From positions 1 to 43,930 of the forward strand of contig CALWTE010000020.1 in assembly GCA_944384375.1 (NCBI GenBank): a stretch of 43,930 bases of DNA, given 5' to 3'. Position 1 is the first letter of the stretch; each line of letters starts with the position of its first letter. The DNA is from an uncultured Clostridia bacterium (GTDB lineage: Bacteria > Bacillota > Clostridia > Christensenellales > UBA1242). Below the pieces are notes generated by a model. It was given only the letters and a program-made list of their open reading frames with translations. It was not told the origin of the DNA and did not search any database. Below are positions 17,516 through 26,150 of this stretch, piece after piece. Position numbers and translations under genes: made by a program.

Positions 17516-18787
17516 TTACCTTATAAACAATGGTTTTGTGTAAATGTCGCTAATGCTAAATGGTTTTTGTTGGTCTTTTGTAATATCTAATAATAGGGAA
17601 TAGAGATTGTTTGCTTTGTCTTCGGCATACATTAAAATTTTACCAAACGGGTCTTTTAGTGCTTGCATTGCGTCTTGTTTACGTGTAACTAAGACGGTAT
17701 TACAATCATTGAGTGAAGATAAGATTTCTTTATCTTGTTTGACAGCCAGCACTTTGATATAAGGCATTCTATCTATTTCATAGATATGCTTTACAAATTC
17801 GCTCTTTATAGATAATAGGCAATCTACAATAATCCTTTGAATTCTGGCTTGAGTAAATCTTCGTGATACGCAACTATCTATAAAACCTTTAAAATCAACA
17901 TTTTCACGCGCGCAGGTAATCATTTTATTTTCAATGCCTTCACAAACATCATAATGCTGTTTTAATTCATTAGGACTAGCAGTACGGAAACGATATAACG
18001 CAAGGTTGCCCCATGTTTCAAGGTCTGGCAAGCCTATAGTTTGCAGAGATTTTGCAAAAATTTTAAATGATTCAGTAGGAATAAACTTCCTAATATTCCA
18101 AATACGCTTGCTTGTATAAACTGATGCTCTAATTGCTGTTGCTGAAGTTAGATTATCAACGTCTAAATCTTCAATATCGTCATAATTTTCTATACGTTTT
18201 ACAGTAATAGGAGTGATATCATTTCTACCAGATTTCAATAAAACGCGCAAGTATTCAACCGATAAAATATTATTTGGCGAATTTAAAATATTAGAAACAA
18301 CTTCGGGGCGTGTAAATTTGACGAAACCTTCATTGATACATTCTTGCAGTGCGTGAGTTTTTGCTCGCCCTAGAGAGTATCCATCATTCAAATTACGTCT
18401 TATACGTGATTTGTAAAATTCAGGCTCCTTGTTTAAAAATTTCGCTAACTCGGTTAGACTGCGAATATCTCCACATTCGCTACCAAAGGAAATATGGGTA
18501 ACATTTTTAAAACTTGTCGCGATTTTTATAGCCGCTTGTGCAAAAATTTCGGCATTAGCAGTACAAAAGTAGGTAGGTATCTGCACAACTGCTGTCGCTC
18601 CGCCCGCAATCGCCATTGCGGCACGTGAATATTTTTCAACTATGGCAGGTTCGCCCCTTTGAGAAAAATTCCCACCCATAATACATAACACACCATCACA
18701 GCCACTTTGCTTTAGGCTTTGCTCTATGTGGTATTTGTGTCCGTTATGGAAGGGGTTGTATTCGCATATAATAGCACAAAACTTCAT
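17516..18787 (-). CDS. tmcAL: tRNA(Met) cytidine acetate ligase TmcAL (YlbM)
   Basis: TmcAL uses acetate and ATP to make N4-acetylcytidine at the wobble base of elongator tRNA-Met in Firmicutes. The 423-residue product begins with the nucleotidyltransferase-like block CEYNPFHNGHKYH, including the HxGH-type ATP motif, followed by MGGNFSQRG and VEKYSRA. Length is normal. AGGAGTC precedes the ATG. In Bacillus ylbM lies near rpmF; here it is divergent from rpmF, and the DUF177 gene that often precedes rpmF is missing. Confidence 0.95.
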   Translation of the reverse strand: MKFCAIICEYNPFHNGHKYHIEQSLKQSGCDGVLCIMGGNFSQRGEPAIVEKYSRAAMAIAGGATAVVQIPTYFCTANAEIFAQAAIKIATSFKNVTHISFGSECGDIRSLTELAKFLNKEPEFYKSRIRRNLNDGYSLGRAKTHALQECINEGFVKFTRPEVVSNILNSPNNILSVEYLRVLLKSGRNDITPITVKRIENYDDIEDLDVDNLTSATAIRASVYTSKRIWNIRKFIPTESFKIFAKSLQTIGLPDLETWGNLALYRFRTASPNELKQHYDVCEGIENKMITCARENVDFKGFIDSCVSRRFTQARIQRIIVDCLLSIKSEFVKHIYEIDRMPYIKVLAVKQDKEILSSLNDCNTVLVTRKQDAMQALKDPFGKILMYAEDKANNLYSLLLDITKDQQKPFSISDIYTKPLFIR

Positions 18788-18950
18788 TATGACTCCTAAT
18801 TAATCTATAATATAAAAGTATATCACAAAATTTAATTAAAGCAAACAAAAATAACTAAGTACTAGAAATTTTCAAAATTTATAAATTAAGATTAAGAAAA
18901 GCAATTTTTTAGGGAAGACAGACAAACTATAAAATTTTTACCTTTTTATG

Positions 18951-18979
18951 TTGACAACTAAGAAAAAATAATATATAAT
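18951..18979 (+). promoter_or_regulatory. Strong sigma-A promoter for rpmF
   Basis: TTGACA (18951-18956), 17 bp, TATAAT (18974-18979): a perfect consensus about 48 bp before rpmF. Confidence 0.85.
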
Positions 18980-19027
18980 TTAAAACGTACATTTAGTTTA
19001 TATATTTTTTATGGAGGTCTATTAACT

Positions 19028-19234
19028 ATGGCAGTTCCTAAATCTAAGACCTCTAAAGCAAAGAAGCATTCACGTGCAGCAAATTGGAAGATTTCTTCTC
19101 CTGCAATAGGCGAATGTCCACGTTGCCACGAGCCAAAATTGGCTCACCGCGTATGTAAAAACTGCGGTTATTACGATGGAAAGCAAGTTCTTGTTTTAGA
19201 GAAAGAAAAGGATAAAGAAAGCAAATCAGCCTAA
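19028..19234 (+). CDS. rpmF: 50S ribosomal protein L32
   Basis: The 68-residue product starts MAVPKSKTSKAKKHSRAANW, typical of L32. It has a four-Cys zinc ribbon (CPRC and CKNC), so it is the zinc-binding form; a zinc-independent paralogue, if any, is outside this window. GGAGG is well placed before the ATG. A charged Lys/Glu tail ends the protein. Confidence 0.97.
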   Translation: MAVPKSKTSKAKKHSRAANWKISSPAIGECPRCHEPKLAHRVCKNCGYYDGKQVLVLEKEKDKESKSA

Positions 19235-19256
19235 AATAAAAGGCTGTTTTTCTTTT
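19227..19256 (+). terminator. rpmF terminator overlapping its stop codon
   Basis: CAGCC (19227-19231) pairs with GGCTG (19242-19246), followed by TTTTTCTTTTTT. The 5' arm includes the last codons of rpmF. It separates rpmF from plsX, which has its own promoter. Confidence 0.65.
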
Positions 19257-19304
19257 TTATGCATACTTTTTATGAAAATTAAAGGCAATTTTGCTTAAAA
19301 ATGT

Positions 19305-19333
19305 TTGTTTTATAAACTTTATTGTGTTATTAT
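19305..19333 (+). promoter_or_regulatory. Promoter for plsX-smc
   Basis: TTGTTT (19305-19310), 17 bp, TATTAT (19328-19333). No FapR-type operator is evident. Confidence 0.5.
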
Positions 19334-19368
19334 TATATTAACACTTTTTTATTTCAAGGGGTCTAAAT

Positions 19369-20385
19369 ATGAAAATTTTAGTTGATGCTTATGGTGGCGA
19401 TAATGGTGCTACAGTTATGATTGATGCTTGTATTTTAGCACTTAATCAATTTGACAATATTGAAATTGAAATTGTAGGCAAGCAAGACGAATTAAATAAT
19501 TTATTGCGTGAGAAAAACTTTAGTAGCTCTAGGTTAACCGTTACTAACGCAAATAATGTAATTACTCATAATGAACACCCAGTAGAAGCATTACGCACTA
19601 AAAAAGATAGTTCGCTAGTTGTTTGCTTAGACAAGTTAAAAACAGGCGAGTATGTAGGCTTAATTTCAGCAGGAAGTACAGGAGCCGTTCTTAGTGGAGC
19701 CGTTTTAAAGTTAGGTAGATTAAAAGGCGTATCTAGACCAGGACTTTCTCCGCTTTTACCAACAGTAAAAGGAGGTAAAGTGCTACTAATTGATTGTGGC
19801 GCAAATATGGATTGCAAACCTATAAACTTATGTCACTTTGCACTAATGGGCTCAGAGTATATGCGCGTTATGGAAGGTATTAGTCAGCCCCGTGTTGCTT
19901 TACTTAATGTAGGTACAGAAGATTCAAAAGGGAATGAATTAACGAAAACTACGTATCCTATGTTACAAAAATTGCCTATAAATTTTGTAGGGAATATGGA
20001 AGCACGTGACGCTTTATCTGGTGAATATGACGTAATAGTAGCAGACGGCTTTGCTGGTAATGTTTTGCTCAAGGGTATTGAAGGTACTTTGCAGGCATTC
20101 ATAGGCGTACTAAAGAGTGGGCTAAAATCTAGCACACGTGGTAAAATCGGCGGGCTAATCATTAAAAAGCCACTAAAAGCAATACTAAAGCGCTATGATT
20201 ACCAGGCTTATGGTGGTTCACCGCTTTTAGGTACAAAAAACATTGTGGTTAAGGCACACGGTTCGGCAAACGTTGTTAGTTTGCTCGCTTGTATACGACA
20301 AGTGAAAGAATTTGCTGAAAAAGATTTGTTAAATAAGGTTAGTAATACAATTAGTGACAATTTAGATATTGAAGAACTTGAATAA
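19369..20385 (+). CDS. plsX: Phosphate acyltransferase PlsX
   Basis: PlsX converts acyl-ACP to acyl-phosphate for the first acylation of glycerol-3-phosphate at the membrane surface. Family features are the N-terminal VDAYGGDNG, SAGSTGA, LIDCGAN, LNVGTED and VADGFAGNV. The 338-residue length is normal. AAGGGG lies before the ATG. smc follows after 17 bp; the acpP and rnc genes that usually stand between plsX and smc in Firmicutes are absent here. Confidence 0.96.
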   Translation: MKILVDAYGGDNGATVMIDACILALNQFDNIEIEIVGKQDELNNLLREKNFSSSRLTVTNANNVITHNEHPVEALRTKKDSSLVVCLDKLKTGEYVGLISAGSTGAVLSGAVLKLGRLKGVSRPGLSPLLPTVKGGKVLLIDCGANMDCKPINLCHFALMGSEYMRVMEGISQPRVALLNVGTEDSKGNELTKTTYPMLQKLPINFVGNMEARDALSGEYDVIVADGFAGNVLLKGIEGTLQAFIGVLKSGLKSSTRGKIGGLIIKKPLKAILKRYDYQAYGGSPLLGTKNIVVKAHGSANVVSLLACIRQVKEFAEKDLLNKVSNTISDNLDIEELE

Positions 20386-20402
20386 AAATAAGGAGAAAAA
20401 CT

Positions 20403-23400
20403 TTGAGTTTTAAAAGGATTGAAGTTTTAGGCTTTAAATCATTTGCAGATAAACTTTCTATTGAATTTAGTCCAGGTATCACTGCAATTGTAGGGCCAAA
20501 CGGCTGTGGTAAATCAAATTTTGCCGATGCGATTAGGTGGGTTTTGGGTGAACAAGCCCCAAAGAATTTGCGTGGTTCTAGTATGCAAGACGTAATTTTT
20601 AAAGGAGCAGAAGGACGAAAGGGGCTTTCGTATTGTGAAGTGTCCCTTGTTTTCAGTAACGAAAACAAGCAGTTTAACCTTGACTATGACGAAGTAGTTA
20701 TTTCTCGTAAACTATACCGTTCTGGTACAAGTGAATATAGTCTAAATCGTGCCCCTTGTCTGTTAAAAGATATTAAGAACTTGCTACACGATAGCGGTAT
20801 CGGTAGAGACGGTTATTCTATTATAGGTCAAGGCCGTGTGGAGCAGATTGTAGCGAGCAAGCCAGAAGATAGGCGTGCCATTTTTGAAGAAGCGGCTGGT
20901 ATTGCCAAATTCAAGGAAAGGAAAAACGAAGCGGAAAATAAACTTGCGCGTACTCGTGAAAACTTAACCTTAATTGAAACAACTGTAAATGAAATTGAAA
21001 GACAACTTTTGCCTATGAAAGAGCAGGCAGAAAAGGCGAAGAAATATCTAGATTTACGTGATAAATTAAAGGTTTTAGAAGTTAATAACTATATTTATCA
21101 TTATGAAAACGCAAACCAAAATAAACAACGCATTTCAGACTTGATTGAAGGTTTAAAAGAGCAAGCAGCCGACCGTGAACAGCAAGTAAAAGCCGCAATT
21201 GATAGGCAAAATCAAGCGCTAGAAGGCATCAAGGCTATGGACGAGCAAATTCAAGCAATGCGAGACGAGATTTTGCGTTTAACCGTGAATTTGGAAAAAT
21301 TTGCTGGAGATAAACGTGTTGCACAGGCTAAAATTCAATTTTTAAAAGAGCAATCGGAGAAAATTGAAGCAGAAATCAAAGCTGATAAAGAGCGTTTTAA
21401 CAATATTAATGAAGAATTGATTCAAAGGCAAGATGAGAAAACTGCTAAAACCGAGCAAATTAACAACTTGCGCGCACAATGTGATGAATTACAACAAATT
21501 TATGTACAAGTGCTAGAGCAGTTAAAGGCAAATGAGCAAGTAGTAAGTGGTGCGCAAAAAGAAATGCAAGACGCTCTTGATAAACTAAGCGACGTAAAGG
21601 CAAATATTACCAGATTAGAAACTGAGATTGAAGCATTAAATGAACGTTCTAAAGAGTTGAATGCACGTCAAGAAACGTTGAGCGAAAAACGTGAAGGTGC
21701 TGTTGTAATTGAAAATCAAGCAAAACGTGATTGTGCAGATGCAGAAAATCAACGTCACACCACATGGGATAATTTAACGGCTTTGCGTGAGAATTTGACT
21801 TCTGTAGAAAATGGCTACAAAGATATTCAAGAGCAAATAGAACAAACTTCGGCAGAGTTAAACAAGTTGGAATCAAGGAATAAATTGCTTACAGAAATGC
21901 AGGCTGATTACGAAGGGTATAATAATACAGTCCGCAGATTATTACTAGACGCAGGCAAAAATGAAGAATTGAGAAACTTGATTGTAGGTGTGGTAGGTGA
22001 GCTTATTACCGTTCCGCATCAATTGGAAACTGCAATTGAGATGGCTCTAGGTTTTGCTGTGCAAAATATTGTTACTAGAAATGAGCAAGACGCAAAACGT
22101 TTAGTAAGTTATTTAAAATCTAAAAATTATGGTAGGGCGACATTTTTACCTATAAATACTGTAAAGCCAAAATATATAGGGGACAATTTTAAGAGTTTAC
22201 TTAATATGCCAGGTTGTTATGGCATAGCGGACGAATTGATTGATTTTGACAATAATTTAGCGCCCGTTTTTAAGAGTTTGTTAGGGAATACCGTAATCGT
22301 AGATAATATGGAAACCGCTGTAAATATGGCAAATTTAAGTCGTTTTGGCTTTAGAATTGTTACTCTTGATGGAGACGTTATAAATACGGCAGGTTCTATC
22401 GCTGGTGGTAGTAAAAAAGCAGAAATTAACAATTTGTTATCTCGTGAAAGAGAAATTGAAACGATAACGGAAACGTTAAAAGCACAGAGAAGTAAATTTA
22501 ATGAGCAGAAAAATACTTTAAATGTTTATCAAGAAATGCGTACTAAATTACAGAATCAGATTGAATTGCAGACCAAAATGTTGCACGATTGCGATATAGA
22601 ACTAGCACAAAAAGAAGAAATTTTGCGTCACGCACAAGAAGACAGTTCGGCATTTGCTACTGAATTAGAAGAAGTTAATCAAGAAATTGCCAGAATTGAA
22701 ACAAGAAGAGACATTTTACAAAAGGAATTGCAGGCTTCTAAGCAAGCAGACGTGGGCGAAATGCCTAAATCTTCTAATAAGGAAGGTATCCAAACCAGCA
22801 AATATGATATTTTACGTGAAAAGAGAGACAATCTTGCCGAGCAATTAACAAATATTAAAGTGCAAATTGCGACTTTGGAAAGTGAAATTTCTGCGCAAAA
22901 TAGCGAAATAGAGCGTTTAGTGGCGGAACAAGAAGAACTTAGCAATAATTTAGACGAAAACAATAGTTTGTTGATTAAAAACACACGTACTATTGAGACA
23001 GCGACCGCCTTAAATAGCGGACAAGATTCAGACGAATATGCCGAAACCAATACAAAACTAGAAGCCGTAAAAGCGAAAGTTGTTGAAATGGAAAATGTCA
23101 AAAATGACTTGCATTCGTCTTTAAATGAAATTGAAGAAGAAAGGACACGTTTGACTGGGGAATATTCAAGAGTTCAAGAGCGAATTTATCAAGAAGAAGC
23201 GAAACTTGCCCAAATTGATACAAATATTGAAAATATGCAAGATAGAATTTTGGAAGATTACGAACTTACATATTTGACTGCGCTTGATTTGAAAGACCCA
23301 GAATATGACCCCAACAATGGGCAGACTCGCATAAATGAATTGAAACGCGAAATTAACAAGTTGGGTCATGTTAACGTTAATGCTATAGAAGATAGTAAGG

Positions 23401-23984
23401 ATTTAGACGCACGCTATTCTGATTTGTCTGTTCAATTAGAAGATTTACAAAAGGCAGAAGCCGATGTTCTTACTGTAATTAACGATTTAAGTGCGCAAAT
23501 GACGGAAAAGTTTGATACGCAATTTCAAAAAATTAATGAGAACTTTTCACGTACCTTTAGAGAATTATTTGGCGGTGGTAGGGCAAAACTTGTGCTTACT
23601 GACGAAGACGTGCTGACTGCTGGCGTTGAAATTATCGCAGAGCCACCAGGTAAAGCTCTAGGCGGTAATCTATCACTACTAAGCGGTGGCGAAAAGTCTT
23701 TGACTGCTATAGCGATATTATTCTCAATATTGAAGTTAAGACCGATGCCATTCTGTTTGCTAGACGAGATTGACGCCGCATTAGACGACGCAAACGTAGA
23801 ACGTTTTGCAAAATATCTGCACCGTTTTGCTGGCGAAACACAATTTATCGTCATCACCCATAGGAAACCCACTATGGAACTGGCAGACAACCTATACGGT
23901 GTAACGATGGAGAACAAAGGTGTAAGTAAGGTTGTATCGGTGAAATTGAGCGAAGCGATTGAGACGATAGGACATAGTGCCTAG
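20403..23984 (+). CDS. smc: Chromosome segregation ATPase SMC
   Basis: SMC dimers with ScpAB organise and segregate the chromosome. The start is a TTG (20403) after AAGGAG, giving MSFKRIEVLGFKSFADK. Walker A GPNGCGKSN (residues ~32-40) is followed by a coiled coil, a hinge (~515-680; GRATFLPINTV and TLDGDVIN..GSIAGG), the return coil, the signature LSGGEKS (~1096-1102) and Walker B CLLDEIDAALDD. The 1193-residue length is normal. About 100 bp of its 3' end are repeated just downstream (24075-24171). The protein itself looks intact, ending KVVSVKLSEAIETIGHSA. Confidence 0.97.
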   Translation: MSFKRIEVLGFKSFADKLSIEFSPGITAIVGPNGCGKSNFADAIRWVLGEQAPKNLRGSSMQDVIFKGAEGRKGLSYCEVSLVFSNENKQFNLDYDEVVISRKLYRSGTSEYSLNRAPCLLKDIKNLLHDSGIGRDGYSIIGQGRVEQIVASKPEDRRAIFEEAAGIAKFKERKNEAENKLARTRENLTLIETTVNEIERQLLPMKEQAEKAKKYLDLRDKLKVLEVNNYIYHYENANQNKQRISDLIEGLKEQAADREQQVKAAIDRQNQALEGIKAMDEQIQAMRDEILRLTVNLEKFAGDKRVAQAKIQFLKEQSEKIEAEIKADKERFNNINEELIQRQDEKTAKTEQINNLRAQCDELQQIYVQVLEQLKANEQVVSGAQKEMQDALDKLSDVKANITRLETEIEALNERSKELNARQETLSEKREGAVVIENQAKRDCADAENQRHTTWDNLTALRENLTSVENGYKDIQEQIEQTSAELNKLESRNKLLTEMQADYEGYNNTVRRLLLDAGKNEELRNLIVGVVGELITVPHQLETAIEMALGFAVQNIVTRNEQDAKRLVSYLKSKNYGRATFLPINTVKPKYIGDNFKSLLNMPGCYGIADELIDFDNNLAPVFKSLLGNTVIVDNMETAVNMANLSRFGFRIVTLDGDVINTAGSIAGGSKKAEINNLLSREREIETITETLKAQRSKFNEQKNTLNVYQEMRTKLQNQIELQTKMLHDCDIELAQKEEILRHAQEDSSAFATELEEVNQEIARIETRRDILQKELQASKQADVGEMPKSSNKEGIQTSKYDILREKRDNLAEQLTNIKVQIATLESEISAQNSEIERLVAEQEELSNNLDENNSLLIKNTRTIETATALNSGQDSDEYAETNTKLEAVKAKVVEMENVKNDLHSSLNEIEEERTRLTGEYSRVQERIYQEEAKLAQIDTNIENMQDRILEDYELTYLTALDLKDPEYDPNNGQTRINELKREINKLGHVNVNAIEDSKDLDARYSDLSVQLEDLQKAEADVLTVINDLSAQMTEKFDTQFQKINENFSRTFRELFGGGRAKLVLTDEDVLTAGVEIIAEPPGKALGGNLSLLSGGEKSLTAIAILFSILKLRPMPFCLLDEIDAALDDANVERFAKYLHRFAGETQFIVITHRKPTMELADNLYGVTMENKGVSKVVSVKLSEAIETIGHSA

Positions 23985-24171
23985 GCCAGAATGTTGTCTG
24001 CAATGAAATAGCCAGCCGTACCCGAAACGTTTATAAAAGATGAATAGCAACAAACGGCTGACATTTCAAAATTAGCAGACAACCTATACGGTGTAACGAT
24101 GGAGAACAAAGGTGTAAGTAAGGTTGTATCGGAAACTCTAGCGAAGCGATTGAGACGATAGGACATAGTGC
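23883..24171 (+). repeat. Direct duplication of the smc 3' end
   Basis: About 98 bp at 23883-23980, inside smc, recur at 24075-24171 with near identity. The only cluster of changes is at the codons after the shared TTGTATCGG: TGAAATTGAG in the gene, AAACTCTAG in the copy. The copy has no start codon or ribosome site and would end out of register, so it is a gene fragment. Confidence 0.92.
23993..24083. repeat. Large interrupted hairpin in the smc-ftsY gap
   Basis: Three stem blocks nest: GTTGTCTGC (23993-24001) with GCAGACAAC (24075-24083), TGAAAT (24004-24009) with ATTTCA (24063-24068), and CAGCCGT (24013-24019) with ACGGCTG (24054-24060), around a 34-nt loop. The right outer arm is the start of the duplicated smc fragment. 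No T-tract follows. Confidence 0.8.
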
Positions 24172-24209
24172 TTAACTATTTAAAAATTTTAGACTAACTA
24201 AGGTGTATT

Positions 24210-25106
24210 ATGGGATTTTTTAGTAAAATTAAAGAAGCATTTAAAAAGACAAAGTCATCTTTAGACAATAAATTAATGTCTATTTTATCTCGTGGTGAAT
24301 TAGATGATGAGTTTTTTGACGAGTTGGAAGAGATTTTAATTTTGTCAGATTTAGGAACAAGCTGTTCAGTAGAAATTGTAGGGCAGTTACGAGAAAGAGC
24401 AAGAAAAACAAAACTACGCACTCAAGAAGAAGTGAAGCAAGCTTTGCGTGAAATAATGTGCGAAATCTTAGAGAAAAACGAAGTTCCCGAAATTACTTAT
24501 CCATTAGTTTATATGGTGGTGGGAGTAAATGGAGTGGGTAAAACCACTACAATAGGGAAACTTGCTAATTACTTTAAATCACAAGGCAAGTCTGTTTTGC
24601 TAGTTGCGGGTGATACCTTTAGAGCAGCAGCAAGTGACCAACTCACCGCATGGGCTAACCGCAACAATGTTAAAATTATTAAAAATAATGAAGGCGCAGA
24701 CCCTGCTAGTGTGGTTTATGACGGAATTAGTAGTGCAAAGGCAAAAAATGTAGACGTGGTAATAATTGATACAGCAGGCAGATTGCACAACAAAACTAAC
24801 TTAATGGAAGAATTAAAGAAAGTTTCAAAAGTGGTTAGGACGCAATGGCCTGAATGTTGCTATCAAAATCTATTAGTTCTTGATGCGACAACGGGGCAAA
24901 ATGCACTTAGTCAGGTAAAATATTTTGACGAAGCAGTTGATATTGATGGGCTAGTGCTAACAAAACTAGACGGTACAGCAAAGGGCGGAATAGTTTTAAG
25001 TATTGCACAAGATTATTCTGTCCCTGTTGTGTATGTTGGGACAGGTGAAAAACTAGACGATTTAGAGCCATTTAATGCAGAAGAATTTGTAGAAGCGATT
25101 ATATAA
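24210..25106 (+). CDS. ftsY: Signal recognition particle receptor FtsY
   Basis: FtsY receives SRP-ribosome complexes at the membrane. It has a short N-terminal amphipathic helix (MGFFSKIKEAFKK) in place of the long acidic A domain of E. coli, then the NG GTPase domain with GVNGVGKTT (residues 105-113), GDTFRAAA, IDTAGRLHN, TKLDGTAKGG and VGTGEKLDDL. At 298 residues it is the compact Gram-positive form. It follows smc, its usual neighbour, but the gap has been widened to 225 bp by the smc rearrangement. Confidence 0.97.
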   Translation: MGFFSKIKEAFKKTKSSLDNKLMSILSRGELDDEFFDELEEILILSDLGTSCSVEIVGQLRERARKTKLRTQEEVKQALREIMCEILEKNEVPEITYPLVYMVVGVNGVGKTTTIGKLANYFKSQGKSVLLVAGDTFRAAASDQLTAWANRNNVKIIKNNEGADPASVVYDGISSAKAKNVDVVIIDTAGRLHNKTNLMEELKKVSKVVRTQWPECCYQNLLVLDATTGQNALSQVKYFDEAVDIDGLVLTKLDGTAKGGIVLSIAQDYSVPVVYVGTGEKLDDLEPFNAEEFVEAII

Positions 25107-25179
25107 AATTAGTTTTATTAATAATACAAATTTGGTATTTTTAATTGTGATTATTATTTTAACTGCTGTTCAAACTTTT

Positions 25180-25233
25180 TAGTTGATAAAAAGTTAAAAT
25201 TTGATTTTAGTATTTTTAAATATTTATCAACTA
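25180..25233. repeat. Inverted repeat of the 11-mer TAGTTGATAAA
   Basis: TAGTTGATAAA (25180-25190) and its exact reverse complement TTTATCAACTA (25223-25233) flank 32 bp of AT-rich sequence downstream of ftsY. The 11-mer also occurs at 17115-17125 and 35267-35277, both intergenic. Confidence 0.7.
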
Positions 25234-25242
25234 ATCTACAAA

Positions 25243-25270
25243 AAAAACACGAGTTTTTCTCGTGTTTTTT
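25243..25270. terminator. Bidirectional terminator between ftsY and the GDPD gene
   Basis: AAAAACACGAG pairs with CTCGTGTTTTT, with A/T runs on both sides, and is shared by the two convergent genes. Confidence 0.9.
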
Positions 25271-26009
25271 AAATTTTAGGTTTAAAGCCTTCAAAAATTA
25301 TATTGTCTACATACTTTACTTTTTCAAGGTATTGCTCTTGAGACATAACAGTCCAACCAATAACAGGTATATTTTTAAACTTATGAGTTTGATAGGAAGG
25401 CAAAAAATCAATATTGTAAGCCAAAAAATCTGCATCAGCACGTTTTCTTAGTAAATTATGACTAGTTACAAATCTTTTAAAGAAAGAATTAGGGCGTTCT
25501 GGTAAACTTTTATCCCATTTAGTGCTAAGTAGCCCGCGAGCGAGTTCGGGCGCTTGTTTTTTAAACCATTCCAAAGTTAATGGATTGAATGACATCACCG
25601 CAACTTGCCCTTTGTAATCTTTTAAATTTTCTAGAATTTGAGTTTCAAAAGTGCCCGTTTGTACAGATTCATTTTTGATATCAATAAAAATAGGAGTCCT
25701 ACCGTTTACTAATTCTAAGACTTGCTTTAATGTGGGGATAGTTTCATTTGATTTAAGTAATTTGTAATTTTGCAAATCTTCAGTTTTTAAGTTAGAAATA
25801 TAACCATCTTGTCCTGTCATTTTACCTAAGTTACTGTCGTGAAAAACTGCAATATTGTTGTCTGCAAGTAAACGCACGTCTAATTCAATTGCATAATTGT
25901 TATTTATCGCATTTTCAAAAGCGGCAAGAGAATTTTGCGGAATTATGTCAGTATGGAACCCTTTATGTGCGATAAATTTATCAAATAACCATTCTAAATT
26001 TCTTTCCAT
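25269..26009 (-). CDS. Glycerophosphodiester phosphodiesterase
   Basis: The 246-residue product fits the GDPD family, which hydrolyses glycerophosphodiesters to glycerol-3-phosphate and an alcohol. Motifs seen are AHKGFHTDIIPQNSLAAF near the N-terminus (HKG in place of the more usual HRG), AIELDVR with the metal-binding Glu-Asp pair, and AVFHD with the catalytic His. There is no signal peptide, so it acts in the cytoplasm. AGGGG precedes the ATG. It is a lone gene divergent from lepA. Confidence 0.92.
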   Translation of the reverse strand: MERNLEWLFDKFIAHKGFHTDIIPQNSLAAFENAINNNYAIELDVRLLADNNIAVFHDSNLGKMTGQDGYISNLKTEDLQNYKLLKSNETIPTLKQVLELVNGRTPIFIDIKNESVQTGTFETQILENLKDYKGQVAVMSFNPLTLEWFKKQAPELARGLLSTKWDKSLPERPNSFFKRFVTSHNLLRKRADADFLAYNIDFLPSYQTHKFKNIPVIGWTVMSQEQYLEKVKYVDNIIFEGFKPKI

Positions 26010-26093
26010 ATTTTACCCCTAAATATTAATATAAAAATTATATCAAATTTTGTTATTTAACGCTACTATTTTATGTAAATTAATTTAATTCTA

Positions 26094-26122
26094 TTGCTTT
26101 TTTTAAGGCTATTTTGTATAAT
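26094..26122 (+). promoter_or_regulatory. Promoter for lepA-hemW
   Basis: TTGCTT (26094-26099), 17 bp, TATAAT (26117-26122), about 29 bp before the lepA start. Confidence 0.65.
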
Positions 26123-26150
26123 TTTATAAAATCATATAGGAGAGACGAAA

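Noticed and set aside
24060..24172. Second functional smc-like gene fragment
   Set aside because: No start codon, ribosome site or Walker motif; it is a partial copy of the smc end.
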